Below, piece by piece: positions 43,193 to 51,662 of a stretch of DNA of 64,000 nt. Both the position numbers and the translations under genes were made by a program. The DNA is taken from the NCBI GenBank assembly GCA_964408085.1, contig CAYOYB010000008.1:28795-92794 (forward strand), given 5' to 3'. The stretch comes from CAJLIR01 sp964408085 (GTDB lineage Bacteria > Bacillota_I > Bacilli_A > RF39 > UBA660). Below the pieces are notes generated by a model. That model was not told the origin of the DNA, did no database searches, and was given only the letters and a program-made list of their open reading frames with translations. The stretch's first letter is position 1, and each line of letters starts with the position of its first letter.

Positions 43193-43516
43193 ATGGAAAA
43201 TAAAGAAAATATGTCAGCAATGGGTCTAAAGAATAAAAAGGTAGTGTTATATTTGATGAAAGCTGTTATACAATTAAACCATACATGTAATAATGTCATA
43301 AAAGAAGAAAAATTTAAAAGAGCAATAGCTATGTTTACTAATAGAACAGAAAATTTTGAAACTATAAAAAGTATAATAGATTGGCATGTTCAAAATGAGA
43401 TAAAACAATATTTACAATCATTAGAAATCAAAAGAAAATTTTCAAACAGAATTAATCATAAAGTTCAACCTAAGCCAAAGACATTAGCCAAAAATCCAAT
43501 AAAGAAAGTAGCTTAA
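43193..43516 (+). CDS. Hypothetical protein, 107 aa
   Basis: From ATG 43193, AGGAGG upstream; divergent from the LysR gene. Helical and basic (C-terminus NRINHKVQPKPKTLAKNPIKK). No membrane helix. An upstream in-frame codon at 43115 would run through the intergenic promoter region and is rejected. Unknown function. Confidence 0.6.
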   Translation: MENKENMSAMGLKNKKVVLYLMKAVIQLNHTCNNVIKEEKFKRAIAMFTNRTENFETIKSIIDWHVQNEIKQYLQSLEIKRKFSNRINHKVQPKPKTLAKNPIKKVA

Positions 43517-43533
43517 AATAGTAGTGTTAGGAA

Positions 43534-43632
43534 TTGAAATATCAAGAACTACAACAAGTATTAAATGATATATTTAATTTTTATATTAGTGGTTACCCTA
43601 ATATTCTGGAAGAATATCTATATCATGATTAA
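43534..43632 (+). CDS. Possible 32-aa ORF or gene remnant
   Basis: A TTG start behind AGGA opens KYQELQQVLNDIFNFYISGYPN, then NILEEYLYHD and TAA. Amino-acid composition looks coding (amphipathic helix), but the length, TTG start and absence of a downstream partner suggest a remnant. Confidence 0.3.
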   Translation: MKYQELQQVLNDIFNFYISGYPNILEEYLYHD

Positions 43633-43666
43633 AATTAGAGTTATTTGTTATTTAAAATTTAAAAAA

Positions 43667-43730
43667 TTACACTTTATAAAACAGATTAACTGTATAGAAA
43701 ATCTGTTTTTTTATGATATAATTTATTTAG
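43667..43730 (+). repeat. Terminator-promoter module, copy a
   Basis: ATTACACTTTATAAAACAGATT with hairpin AAACAGATT/AATCTGTTT, T-run, then TGa-TATAAT (43714-43722) about 40 nt before the Vat-like gene. Related to the copies at 51566, 53638, 56205 and 62291. Confidence 0.6.
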
Positions 43731-43763
43731 AAAATAATTTATAATTTATAGGGAGAAAAGTAT

Positions 43764-44399
43764 ATGAAATTTGGACCAGATAAAAATAGTAAATTTCCTA
43801 ATCCTAATATTAAAGAAATTTGTTTTATAAAGAATGTAATAACAAGACCAAATATTATAGTTGGTGATTATACCTATTATGATGATAAATGTGGTGCTGA
43901 TAAATTTGAGGAACATGTTACACATCATTATGAATTTAATGGCGATAAGCTTATTATAGGAAAATTTTGTCAGATAGCTTCTGGAATAGAATTTGTAATG
44001 AATGGTGCTAACCATTGTATGAGTAGAATAACAACATACCCATTTAATATAATGGGAAATGGTTGGGAAAAAACTGTACCAAGTATGGAAGATTTGCCAC
44101 TAAAGGGTGACACAGTAATTGGAAATGATGTATGGATAGGACAAAATGTAACAGTAATGCCAGGAGTCCATATTGGAGATGGAGCAATTATAGGTGCAAA
44201 TTCTGTTGTAGCAAGTGATATTCCACCATATCACATAGCAGTTGGAAATCCTTGTAAAGTAATAAAGAAAAGGTTTAATGATGAATTAATCGAATATTTA
44301 GAAAAAATAGAGTGGTGGAATTGGACTGATGACAAAATATTCAATAATTTAGATATATTATGTAGTAATGATTTGCAAAGAATTAAAGAGATAAAGTAA
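43764..44399 (+). CDS. Vat-type xenobiotic acetyltransferase (CatB-related)
   Basis: 211 aa. A left-handed beta-helix of hexapeptide repeats (DTVIGNDVWIGQNVTVMPGV, HIGDGAIIGANSVV). GANHCMSRITTYPFNIMGNGWE holds the catalytic His and matches the streptogramin A acetyltransferase (Vat) active-site stretch; EKIEWWNWTDDKI near the C-terminus is also typical. Likely O-acetylates streptogramin A or similar xenobiotics. RBS AGGGAGA. Preceded by the repeated terminator-promoter module. Confidence 0.82.
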   Translation: MKFGPDKNSKFPNPNIKEICFIKNVITRPNIIVGDYTYYDDKCGADKFEEHVTHHYEFNGDKLIIGKFCQIASGIEFVMNGANHCMSRITTYPFNIMGNGWEKTVPSMEDLPLKGDTVIGNDVWIGQNVTVMPGVHIGDGAIIGANSVVASDIPPYHIAVGNPCKVIKKRFNDELIEYLEKIEWWNWTDDKIFNNLDILCSNDLQRIKEIK

Positions 44400-44456
44400 A
44401 ATCTTAAATTATAAAATGGAGAAAATTATTAAAAAATTTGAAAGGAATAAAATATT

Positions 44457-45017
44457 ATGAAAAAGGCTATAAAAATAATTCTTATTATTTTAAGTATTTT
44501 GTTAGTATTATTATTAATTGATACTGTGCAAGCAACGTTATTTAATAATAGACCAATTTTTAAAATAGTTGAAGACTATAATGGTGGGACTTTATATCGA
44601 AAAGATAAAGGAATTTTGGTTGATACTTATACTTGTACTAATGGTAGAAAACAAACAGTTTTTAAATGGGAAAAATTTAATTGCCCAGTTGATATAGAAA
44701 AAAGTGATGAAATTCCTGATAATTATATTGCTATATTCCATGGTGGAAGTGGTGAAATAATCTATGAAACATATATTTATAAAATAAATAATGGGCAAGC
44801 AAACTATGGATTCAATTATATAAATGTAACTAAAACAACAACTTCTTATGGTAGTAGTAAATGGGATATTAAAATAACAAAACGTGGTTCAGTAGATTGG
44901 ACAGATAATGTATTTGGTGTAGCAGAAAAAAATAATGCTTATTCTTATGTTACATTACCAAATAGCGATAAAACATATACGATAGAAGAATTTCAATATA
45001 TGTTTTTAATGGATTAA
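44457..45017 (+). CDS. Membrane-anchored hypothetical protein, 186 aa
   Basis: One N-terminal helix (residues 6-24) then an exported domain with two Cys (YTCTNGRKQTVFKWEKFNCP) and a Tyr/Thr-rich remainder. Topology suggests a surface or periplasm-like location. RBS GAAAGGAAT. No family recognised. Confidence 0.6.
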   Translation: MKKAIKIILIILSILLVLLLIDTVQATLFNNRPIFKIVEDYNGGTLYRKDKGILVDTYTCTNGRKQTVFKWEKFNCPVDIEKSDEIPDNYIAIFHGGSGEIIYETYIYKINNGQANYGFNYINVTKTTTSYGSSKWDIKITKRGSVDWTDNVFGVAEKNNAYSYVTLPNSDKTYTIEEFQYMFLMD

Positions 45018-45055
45018 AATTAATTATAAACTATAGTTTAAAAGGAGAAAAATAT

Positions 45056-45144
45056 ATGAAAATATTTGGCAAGTTGGTTTTAAAGTTGGATTTATTGCTT
45101 GGTTAGTAACGATTATTATCAAAATAAAAAAAGATAAGCACTAA
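45056..45144 (+). pseudogene. Frameshifted small membrane protein
   Basis: AAAGGAG is followed by ATG 45056, whose frame closes after 16 codons. The frame starting at the G of that ATG reads ENIWQVGFKVGFIAWLVTII, then KIKKDKH and stop. One added base after ATG would give a 29-residue protein with one membrane helix and a Lys tail. Probably a one-base deletion. Confidence 0.45.
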
Positions 45145-45174
45145 ATTAAAAATTGTTAAAAGGTAGTATAATTT

Positions 45175-45450
45175 ATGAAAAAGACAACTGATTTAATTAA
45201 AATACCAAACGTTGGTAAAAATACTAAGCAAGATTTAATCAATATAGGGATTAGATGTGTTGAAGATTTAAAAGGAAAAAATCCTGAAGAACTTTACATA
45301 CAGGATTGTAATTTAAAAAAATATAAAGAAGATAGATGCCAATTATATGTATTTAGAATGGCTGTTTATTACGCTGAACATGATACTTGGGAAGATGAAA
45401 AGTTAAAATGGTGGTATTGGAAGGATAAAGAATATCATAATGAAAAATAA
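45175..45450 (+). CDS. Cdd1-like helix-hairpin-helix protein
   Basis: 91 aa. LIKIPNVGKNTKQDLINIGIRCVEDLKGKNPEELY is a helix-hairpin-helix region; the remainder (CQLYVFRMAVYYAEHD... LKWWYWKD) matches the small 'pathogenicity locus' Cdd1 family. Role unknown, presumably nucleic-acid binding. AAAGGTAG precedes ATG. Confidence 0.75.
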   Translation: MKKTTDLIKIPNVGKNTKQDLINIGIRCVEDLKGKNPEELYIQDCNLKKYKEDRCQLYVFRMAVYYAEHDTWEDEKLKWWYWKDKEYHNEK

Positions 45451-45528
45451 TTATGAAGTTGACAAAATATCATTGAAAAAAAGTTATTTTTAATAAATTA
45501 GATAGATAATTAGAAAGTGGTAAAAATT

Positions 45529-45912
45529 ATGAAAAAAAATAAATTATTGATTATAATGACTAGTTTAATATGTATCTTATCTATTGTCTCAATTATTTTA
45601 ATAAATTTAGATGAAAAATCTAAAACTTTAGAAATTACAGTTAATACTAATGGTGGTGTTCCTTATAGTTGGCAATATGAAATAGAAGATGAGGAAATTG
45701 TTAAATATGTAAAAAGATATACAGTTGAAAAAGATGAGACATTGGATGGTGGACCTGTATCTGTTAATTTTGTTTTTGAAGGATTAAAAGAAGGAAAAAC
45801 AACCATTAAATTAAAATATATTAATATTAAAGATGGTAGTATTGAAAAAGAAGAAATTCATAATGTAAAGGTTGATAAACTTAAAAATATTTCATTAGTT
45901 GTTATTAGTTAG
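45529..45912 (+). CDS. Exported chagasin-like (I42) protease-inhibitor domain
   Basis: 127 aa. Signal anchor at residues 8-25; then NTNGGVPYSWQYEIED, a segment with the position of the chagasin L2 loop (usually NPTTGYxW), followed by GGPVSVNFVFEGLKEGKTTIKLKY. Inhibitors of this family block papain-like cysteine peptidases. Start at ATG 45529 (GAAAGTGG upstream). The loop residues differ from consensus, so activity is uncertain. Confidence 0.55.
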   Translation: MKKNKLLIIMTSLICILSIVSIILINLDEKSKTLEITVNTNGGVPYSWQYEIEDEEIVKYVKRYTVEKDETLDGGPVSVNFVFEGLKEGKTTIKLKYINIKDGSIEKEEIHNVKVDKLKNISLVVIS

Positions 45913-46010
45913 ATAAATTATTAAAATGTTAAAGTATTTTTACATAATGTTAAGTAGTTTTGATTTATCATACATTAATATTTTTATAAAATAATTACGA
46001 GGTGAAGAAA

Positions 46011-46460
46011 ATGACTATTGGAGAAAAAATTGTAAGTTTACGAAAAAAATATAATTTTACACAAGAAAAGTTGGCAGAAAAAATAGATGTATCAAGACAA
46101 ACTTTATCAAATTGGGAAAGTGATATAACAAGTCCTGATTTAAAACAAAGCAGTATTTTAGCTCAAATATTTAAAATTAGTTTGGATGAATTAGTAAGTA
46201 ATAATGTAGAATTTGAATGTAAGGATAATTTAAAAAATAATCAAATATTTTCTAATTTAATTAATAAGATTTGTTATTTAAATTTTGATGCTGATTTTTT
46301 TGATTTAGATATAAATTGTTTTAATACACCTGTAAAAGTTTTAAGTATTAATGATGATTTTGTGAAGATTGAATATCAAAAAAATAAAAAAACACAAATT
46401 AAATTAATTGATATGGATTTAATAATTTCTATAAAGGTTATTGAAGGAGATGAGAAATAA
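46011..46460 (+). CDS. XRE-family HTH regulator with C-terminal domain
   Basis: 149 aa from ATG 46011 (GAGGTGAAG upstream). HTH: IVSLRKKYNFTQEKLAEKIDVSRQTLSNWESD, then a small C-terminal beta domain with VKVLSINDDFVKIEYQ. Its last base overlaps the next start (ATAATGG region), so translation is coupled to the 100-aa protein. Confidence 0.8.
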   Translation: MTIGEKIVSLRKKYNFTQEKLAEKIDVSRQTLSNWESDITSPDLKQSSILAQIFKISLDELVSNNVEFECKDNLKNNQIFSNLINKICYLNFDADFFDLDINCFNTPVKVLSINDDFVKIEYQKNKKTQIKLIDMDLIISIKVIEGDEK

Positions 46461-46762
46461 TGGAATATGTATTACTTATGGCAATATTATGCGCATATTT
46501 AAGTCTATCTTCTAAAATAGAAAAATTAAAAAATAATATGCAAGATAAAAATATTAAGCATAACTTTCCATCTTTAAAAGACATTGTTGGTAAAAATATT
46601 GAAATAGAAACTGATGAATTAGTTCTTAGTGGTAATCCTAAAGGAATTTTAAAAGAATATAATGATACTTGGTTAGTACTTGAAACATATAATAAAAAAA
46701 ATAAGAAAGAATTGTATTATTATAGACTTAATAATATAACTTCTATAAATATAATTGAGTAA
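46460..46762 (+). CDS. Small membrane-anchored protein, 100 aa
   Basis: N-terminal hydrophobic segment (residues 2-17) then coiled coil (KIEKLKNNMQDK) and a beta domain (LKDIVGKNIEIETDELVL... WLVLETYNKKNKK) that resembles the C-terminal part of the HTH protein just upstream. The pair looks like one regulatory unit: a DNA-binding protein and a membrane partner with a similar domain. Confidence 0.6.
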   Translation: MEYVLLMAILCAYLSLSSKIEKLKNNMQDKNIKHNFPSLKDIVGKNIEIETDELVLSGNPKGILKEYNDTWLVLETYNKKNKKELYYYRLNNITSINIIE

Positions 46763-46838
46763 TATTAAATTCAAATAGTAATAATTATATATTTTATATT
46801 GATATAAAGTAAATTTAATTTTAAAATGTAAGAAATTA

Positions 46839-46867
46839 TTGAATTTATATAACATTTATGATATTAT
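46839..46867 (+). promoter_or_regulatory. Sigma-A promoter with extended -10
   Basis: TTGAAT, 17 nt, TATTAT preceded by TGa, 25 nt before the next start. Confidence 0.65.
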
Positions 46868-46891
46868 ATATTTCAACAAAGGAGAAATATT

Positions 46892-47176
46892 ATGAAAGGA
46901 TTTGCTACTATAGGTGCATTATATATGTTAAATATTAATGGTGAAATAAACACCTGGCTTGTAATTGAAAATGATTTGAATAATAATAAGACTATACTTA
47001 CAGACGTACAAGTTGGACCTAATTATGGAACAAAAATATCAGTTGATGCTGTTAAACTGAATGAAAAAGAACCACTTGGGCCTATTTTACCTGTAAATGG
47101 GAAAATCGTTATTGAAAATGGAAGAGAATTTATTAAACCTACAAAACAAAGCAATAGAACATATATAAAAAAATAA
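46892..47176 (+). CDS. Hypothetical protein, 94 aa
   Basis: Beta-rich small protein (LNINGEINTWLVIENDL, then VQVGPNYGTKISVDAV), no signal peptide despite hydrophobic start. RBS AAAGGAG. Own promoter and terminator. Family not recognised. Confidence 0.6.
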   Translation: MKGFATIGALYMLNINGEINTWLVIENDLNNNKTILTDVQVGPNYGTKISVDAVKLNEKEPLGPILPVNGKIVIENGREFIKPTKQSNRTYIKK

Positions 47177-47191
47177 ACAATAATTTGCACA

Positions 47192-47221
47192 AAAAGAGAA
47201 AATTTGATTTTTCTTTTTTTA
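47192..47221 (+). terminator. Rho-independent terminator
   Basis: AAAGAGAAAA tttga TTTTTCTTT with long T-run. Confidence 0.65.
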
Positions 47222-47384
47222 TTAACTACTTTTTATATAGTTTATTAAATATGATTCATATAAAACTACCTCTGTCTTATGATATAATTTTTAAAATGCA
47301 ACCAACTTTCTACAAAAAACAACTAAAAAGTGGTGGTTTGCTACCAGTAGAAATTATAAAATATTAGTGAAAGGGATGAAAAGT

Positions 47385-48902
47385 ATGAATAATAATTTTA
47401 GTGAAAATTTAAAGAAAATTCGCAAAGAACATAATATGTCACAAGAACAATTAGCTACTGAACTTGGTGTTTCAAGGCAAGCTATTTCAAAATGGGAATC
47501 AGCAGTAGCTTATCCTGAAATGGATAAAATTATTTTCTTATGTGATAAATTTAATTTAAATATTGATGATTTATTACATAAAGATATTAAAGAGATTAAA
47601 GGTGAAGAAGAAAGCAAAAAGAAATTAAATAAAATAATTGATGATTGTTTAAAATTTATTACTGATACAGTTAACTTATTTAGTAATATGAGTTTTAAAA
47701 GTAAAATCAAATGTTTATTAGAACAATTTATAATTATTGTAATATTGTTTTTTATATCATTACTTATTGTTCAATTTAGTGGAACATTTTTTGCACATTT
47801 ATTAGTTTTTTTACCTAATGGTGCTAATAATTTTATAACTAGCTTATTAACATTTATTTTTATTATATTTTGTTTTATTTCATCAATTATCATATTAACA
47901 CATATCTTTAAGACACGATATTTAGATTATTATATGAAAATTAAGGATGATGTTAATAATAAAGATAAAGAACAAATAAATTATGATATTAGTAGTACTA
48001 ATGAAGAGACAGTTAATAACAAAAATAAAATACTGTTTAAGAAAAATGAAAATAAAATAATTATTAGAGATCCTAAACATAGTGAATATAAGTTTATTAA
48101 TGGCTTATTTAAATGTTTAATTGGTATTATTAAATTTTTTGTTTTATGTTTTTCATTCTTTTTTGCATGTTTATTAATTTGGTTAGTTGGAATTTTCATA
48201 ATTTCATTTTTGATAATAAAAAATGTCTTATTATTTATAGGATTATTTTGTGTAATATTATCTTCAGCTACTATTGATATCATTATATTATTAATAATTT
48301 TCAATTTTGTTTTTAATCGTAGAAGTGATAAAAAGAAAATGATTTGGACTTTTATTATTTCATTAATTTTAATAGGTATAGGTGTTGGAATGATATTTAT
48401 TGGTACGCTTAATTTTGAATTTATTGATAAAAATGAAGATGCTTTAAAAATAGATTCATTTGAATTAGAAATGAATGATAATACATTTTTTAACACTTAT
48501 CATAATATTGAATACGTTGAAACTGATATTAGTAATATAAAAATAGAATATAAAATTAATAAATATTGTGAGATTGAGAATGCCATTTCTAATAAAGAAG
48601 GAATTCATATTTGGAGCTATTGTTCAGATCCAATTAAATTAGTAAGGGAATTTATAAATAATTTTAATGATAAAAAAATAATTCCTATTAATAATGAAAT
48701 TTATGATATTGTTGTGTATGCTTCAAAAGAAAATATTGATCAATTAAAAAATAATTATAATGCTTATTTTGAAGAACAAAGACACTATGATGATACTATA
48801 AATTTTTATGAAAATAGGATTAATGAATTAGAAATAGAAATTGAAGAATATCAAAATAAAGTTTCTTTATTAGAAGAACAAATAGAATTTTATAAAGAAT
48901 AA
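47385..48902 (+). CDS. XRE HTH protein with membrane domain and coiled coil
   Basis: 505 aa from ATG 47385. Residues 5-60: LKKIRKEHNMSQEQLATELGVSRQAISKWES, a Cro/C1 HTH. Then about six hydrophobic segments: two near residues 118-175, then near 240-265, 270-300, 300-320 and 325-350. A C-terminal extracytoplasmic part ends in a coiled coil (YENRINELEIEIEEYQNKVSLLEEQ). AAGGG precedes ATG. A one-piece membrane-bound transcription sensor; target unknown. Confidence 0.7.
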   Translation: MNNNFSENLKKIRKEHNMSQEQLATELGVSRQAISKWESAVAYPEMDKIIFLCDKFNLNIDDLLHKDIKEIKGEEESKKKLNKIIDDCLKFITDTVNLFSNMSFKSKIKCLLEQFIIIVILFFISLLIVQFSGTFFAHLLVFLPNGANNFITSLLTFIFIIFCFISSIIILTHIFKTRYLDYYMKIKDDVNNKDKEQINYDISSTNEETVNNKNKILFKKNENKIIIRDPKHSEYKFINGLFKCLIGIIKFFVLCFSFFFACLLIWLVGIFIISFLIIKNVLLFIGLFCVILSSATIDIIILLIIFNFVFNRRSDKKKMIWTFIISLILIGIGVGMIFIGTLNFEFIDKNEDALKIDSFELEMNDNTFFNTYHNIEYVETDISNIKIEYKINKYCEIENAISNKEGIHIWSYCSDPIKLVREFINNFNDKKIIPINNEIYDIVVYASKENIDQLKNNYNAYFEEQRHYDDTINFYENRINELEIEIEEYQNKVSLLEEQIEFYKE

Positions 48903-48916
48903 ATTTGTCAAATATT

Positions 48917-48953
48917 AAAACAATGAGATTTAAAAAATGCTCATTGTTTTTTA
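48917..48953. terminator. Bidirectional terminator
   Basis: AAAACAATGAG / CTCATTGTTTT hairpin between two convergent HTH-membrane genes. Confidence 0.8.
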
Positions 48954-48977
48954 TGATCTTAGTATATATAAATTTAA

Positions 48978-49898
48978 TTATAATTTTTTTCTATCTTTAA
49001 GTTTAATTATAAAATATACAGTTAACATTCCAAATAAATTAAGAATAATATGATCAATATCAAATATTTTTGTTTGAAGAATAAATGGCAATAGTTCAAA
49101 TATTAAAACAATAATTAAATCGATAAAGAAAATTAATTTGAAACTTTTTAAATTAAATATTTTAATGATAAAGTATTGAATAGGCATGAAAATAAAAATA
49201 TTACCAAAGATATTTCTTATAGGATATTCTAGATTAAAATGATTAAAATTAATAATATAATTAAGAATCGTTTTAAATGGTATTAGATTATATCTATAAC
49301 CCAATATACCAATAGTTCTTGTAATTATTGTTATATTTAAAATCATAATTATATATATAACTAATATTACAATGTATGTTATCGTTCTCATTTTCTTTTT
49401 ATCTTCTAATTTATCAAAATAATAGTTAGCCATAATACTATTAGCACCAATAATCAAAAGAATAAAAATCATGTTAGCAAATATTTCTCGGTTATAATAA
49501 TAATAATAATATGAGTTTGCATTTACATATGCATTTCCATAGACAATTTTTAAATATAATAAATACCATATTAAAGCGATAATATAAATAATTATACCTA
49601 TAATTAAAAATTTAGTATTTTTGTGTTTTTTTGCAACATCAATATATTTAATAATTTCATTTATTTTATCATTATCATTATTAGAATGATTATCTTTGCC
49701 TGATAAAAGGTCTGATATTGAAACATCTAATTCTTTTGATAATGGTAGTAGTAATGATATATCTGGTGTCCCACGTCCTGTTTCCCATCTAGATATAGCT
49801 TTTTCAGTTACATTCAATTTAATTGCTAGTTCTTCTTGAGTTAAATTTTTCTCTTTTCTTTTCACTTTAATTAAATTCGCTATTTTTTCTAAATCCAT
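48978..49898 (-). CDS. XRE HTH - VanZ-like membrane fusion
   Basis: 306 aa. N-terminal HTH (LIKVKRKEKNLTQEELAIKLNVTEKAISRWETG), a linker, two hydrophobic pairs, then from about residue 190 a VanZ-like domain: NLIPFKTILNYIINF, FGNIFIFMPIQYF and ELLPFILQTKIFDIDHIILNLFG are the usual VanZ blocks (F/P-x-x-T-I, N-x-x-x-F-x-P, D-x-x-D-x-x-x-N). VanZ proteins give low-level teicoplanin or lipopeptide tolerance. RBS GGAAGG on the minus strand. Confidence 0.8.
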   Translation of the reverse strand: MDLEKIANLIKVKRKEKNLTQEELAIKLNVTEKAISRWETGRGTPDISLLLPLSKELDVSISDLLSGKDNHSNNDNDKINEIIKYIDVAKKHKNTKFLIIGIIIYIIALIWYLLYLKIVYGNAYVNANSYYYYYYNREIFANMIFILLIIGANSIMANYYFDKLEDKKKMRTITYIVILVIYIIMILNITIITRTIGILGYRYNLIPFKTILNYIINFNHFNLEYPIRNIFGNIFIFMPIQYFIIKIFNLKSFKLIFFIDLIIVLIFELLPFILQTKIFDIDHIILNLFGMLTVYFIIKLKDRKKL

Positions 49899-49951
49899 AA
49901 TAATACCTTCCTTCTAAAAAAAATTATATATATTTACCATATTATTATCAA

Positions 49952-49966
49952 CCTATGAATCGTAGG
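49952..49966. promoter_or_regulatory. Imperfect palindrome in the divergent region
   Basis: CCTATGA-A-TCGTAGG, 15 bases with one G-T type mismatch pair, 54 bases upstream of the HTH-VanZ start. Possible operator for that regulator. Confidence 0.4.
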
Positions 49967-50077
49967 ATTAACATAGTCTTATATATATAATATTTAGTTA
50001 ATAGCGTTAATTATATTTATGAATAGTAAATTCTAGTTTATTTTTGTGATATAATTTAATTATAAAGGAGATACATT

Positions 50078-50500
50078 ATGGATAATATAAGGAATAAATA
50101 CATAGAAACATTTTTTAGCAAATTGTCTGATGAAGATAAGAAAAATATATATTTTGACCAATACCTTTGGCATGCTTTTTCTTATGAGAAAGTTTCATGT
50201 TTAAAAGAAAAAGAAGCAATAGAAGCATTCAATGAAATTTCTGAAAACAATGTCTATATATTTTTTCAGCGTAGTAAAAAAATTTTAGAAAAAGAAAATC
50301 TAACCTATGAAAAGTTATTACATATGATTGATAATGAAGAAGATTTTGATGTTGATTGCTATATTGTTGATAAAAATTTTAAATGGACATTTGTTTTTAC
50401 ACACGAGACTATAATATGGAATGCAACACCTACTGGTGCTTCATATTGCTATTATATAGGTCCATTCTTTACAACTATTGATATGATAAAAAAGATATAA
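50078..50500 (+). CDS. DUF4275 family protein
   Basis: 140 aa. FDQYLWHAFSYEKVSCLKEKEAIEAF, NVYIFFQRSKK and FKWTFVFTHE are the recognisable blocks of DUF4275, with a C-terminal GPFF. Soluble; function unknown. RBS AAAGGAGA. 33 nt before the MmcQ-like gene. Confidence 0.72.
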   Translation: MDNIRNKYIETFFSKLSDEDKKNIYFDQYLWHAFSYEKVSCLKEKEAIEAFNEISENNVYIFFQRSKKILEKENLTYEKLLHMIDNEEDFDVDCYIVDKNFKWTFVFTHETIIWNATPTGASYCYYIGPFFTTIDMIKKI

Positions 50501-50533
50501 TTTAATTAATATTTAAAGCATTGAGGTTTAATT

Positions 50534-51565
50534 ATGAGAATAGAAGATGAAATATTTAAAAGAAGTTATGTTAATATAGAAAAACTAATAGATTATGGTT
50601 TTATAAAAATAGATAATATTTATAAATACTCCAAAATATTTATGGAAAGTTTTAGAGCAGATATAGTTATTAATGAAAATGGTGTAGTATCAGGTAAAAT
50701 TTTTGATCTTAGTGTTGAGGAAGAATATACTAATTTTCGTGTTGAGAAACAAACAGGTGAATTTGTTACAAGTATAAAAGAAGCCTATAAAGAAATTTTA
50801 ATTGACATTGAAAAAAATTGTTTTATGAAAAATTATTTTATTACTGAACAAGCTAATAGAATCGCTAAATTAATTAAGGAACTTTATAATGATGAACCAG
50901 AATTTCCTTGGGATAGTTCACCAGGTGCAGGAGTATTTAGAAATCCTAATAACCAAAAGTGGTATGGACTTATTATGAATATTGATAAAAGTAAAATAGA
51001 TAAAAAATGTACAGGAGAAATTGAAATTATAAATTTAAAATTAAATCCTGAAGAGATACCTAATTTATTACATAAAAAAGGTTTTTATCCAGCCTATCAC
51101 ATGAATAAGAAAAATTGGCTTACTATAATTTTAGATGATACTTTAAAAGATACTGAAATTATGAATTATGTATCTATTAGTCATAATTATACAGAAACAC
51201 CCAATGAGTGGTTAATTCCTGCTAATCCTAAGTTTTATGATGTTATAAATTGTTTTAATACGACAGATACTATTAATTGGAAACAATCAAATGATATAAA
51301 AATAGGTGATTTCATTTATCTTTATGTTGGTGCACCATATTCAGCAATTTTATATAAATGTGAAGCAATTAAAGTCAATATACCTTATGAATATCAAGAT
51401 AATAATTTAAAAATGAATAAAGTTATGGAAATTAAATTAATTGAAAAATATGATCCTAGCGAATATCCTTTTACAAAATTAAATATGTATGGTGTTAAAT
51501 CAATTAGAGGTCCAAGGAGTATGCCCCAAAAATTAAGTAAGGAAATAAATAAAAGTAATTGTTAA
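50534..51565 (+). CDS. MmcQ/YjbR-like domain fused to EVE-like domain
   Basis: 343 aa. Residues about 105-235 match MmcQ/YjbR (FPWDSSPGAGVFRNPNNQKW, NLKLNPEEIPNLLHKKGFYP, MNKKNWLTIILDD), a cytidine-repressor-like DNA-binding fold. The C-terminal 110 residues (WLIPANPKFYDVINCF, IKIGDFIYLYVGAPYSAILY) resemble an EVE domain. The N-terminal 100 residues are separate. A fusion of a DNA-binding fold and a modified-base reader; function not established. ATTAT...TTTATAAAGCAG module copy follows. Confidence 0.7.
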   Translation: MRIEDEIFKRSYVNIEKLIDYGFIKIDNIYKYSKIFMESFRADIVINENGVVSGKIFDLSVEEEYTNFRVEKQTGEFVTSIKEAYKEILIDIEKNCFMKNYFITEQANRIAKLIKELYNDEPEFPWDSSPGAGVFRNPNNQKWYGLIMNIDKSKIDKKCTGEIEIINLKLNPEEIPNLLHKKGFYPAYHMNKKNWLTIILDDTLKDTEIMNYVSISHNYTETPNEWLIPANPKFYDVINCFNTTDTINWKQSNDIKIGDFIYLYVGAPYSAILYKCEAIKVNIPYEYQDNNLKMNKVMEIKLIEKYDPSEYPFTKLNMYGVKSIRGPRSMPQKLSKEINKSNC

Positions 51566-51606
51566 ATTATCATTTATAAAGCAGATTAGAAATAATTTGC
51601 TTTTTT
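51566..51606 (+). repeat. Terminator module, copy b
   Basis: ATTATCATTTATAAAGCAGATT with hairpin AAGCAGATT/AATTTGCTT and T-run, starting the base after the MmcQ-EVE stop. Followed by the ECF-type promoter, not by the shared -10 box. Confidence 0.6.
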
Positions 51607-51615
51607 AAAATTTTT

Positions 51616-51648
51616 TGAAACTTTTTTCTAAAAATTAAGAACTATATT
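51616..51648 (+). promoter_or_regulatory. Candidate ECF-sigma autoregulatory promoter
   Basis: TGAAACTTTTTT followed about 16 nt later by AACTATAT. GAAAC(T) is the common -35 of ECF sigma factors, and this lies directly before the sigma gene. Confidence 0.45.
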
Positions 51649-51662
51649 AGTGAGGTGACAAA

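Noticed and set aside
47185..47367. 60-aa reading frame MHKKRKF...
   Set aside because: It covers a terminator (47192-47221) and a TATAAT promoter region ahead of the HTH gene and has no ribosome site.
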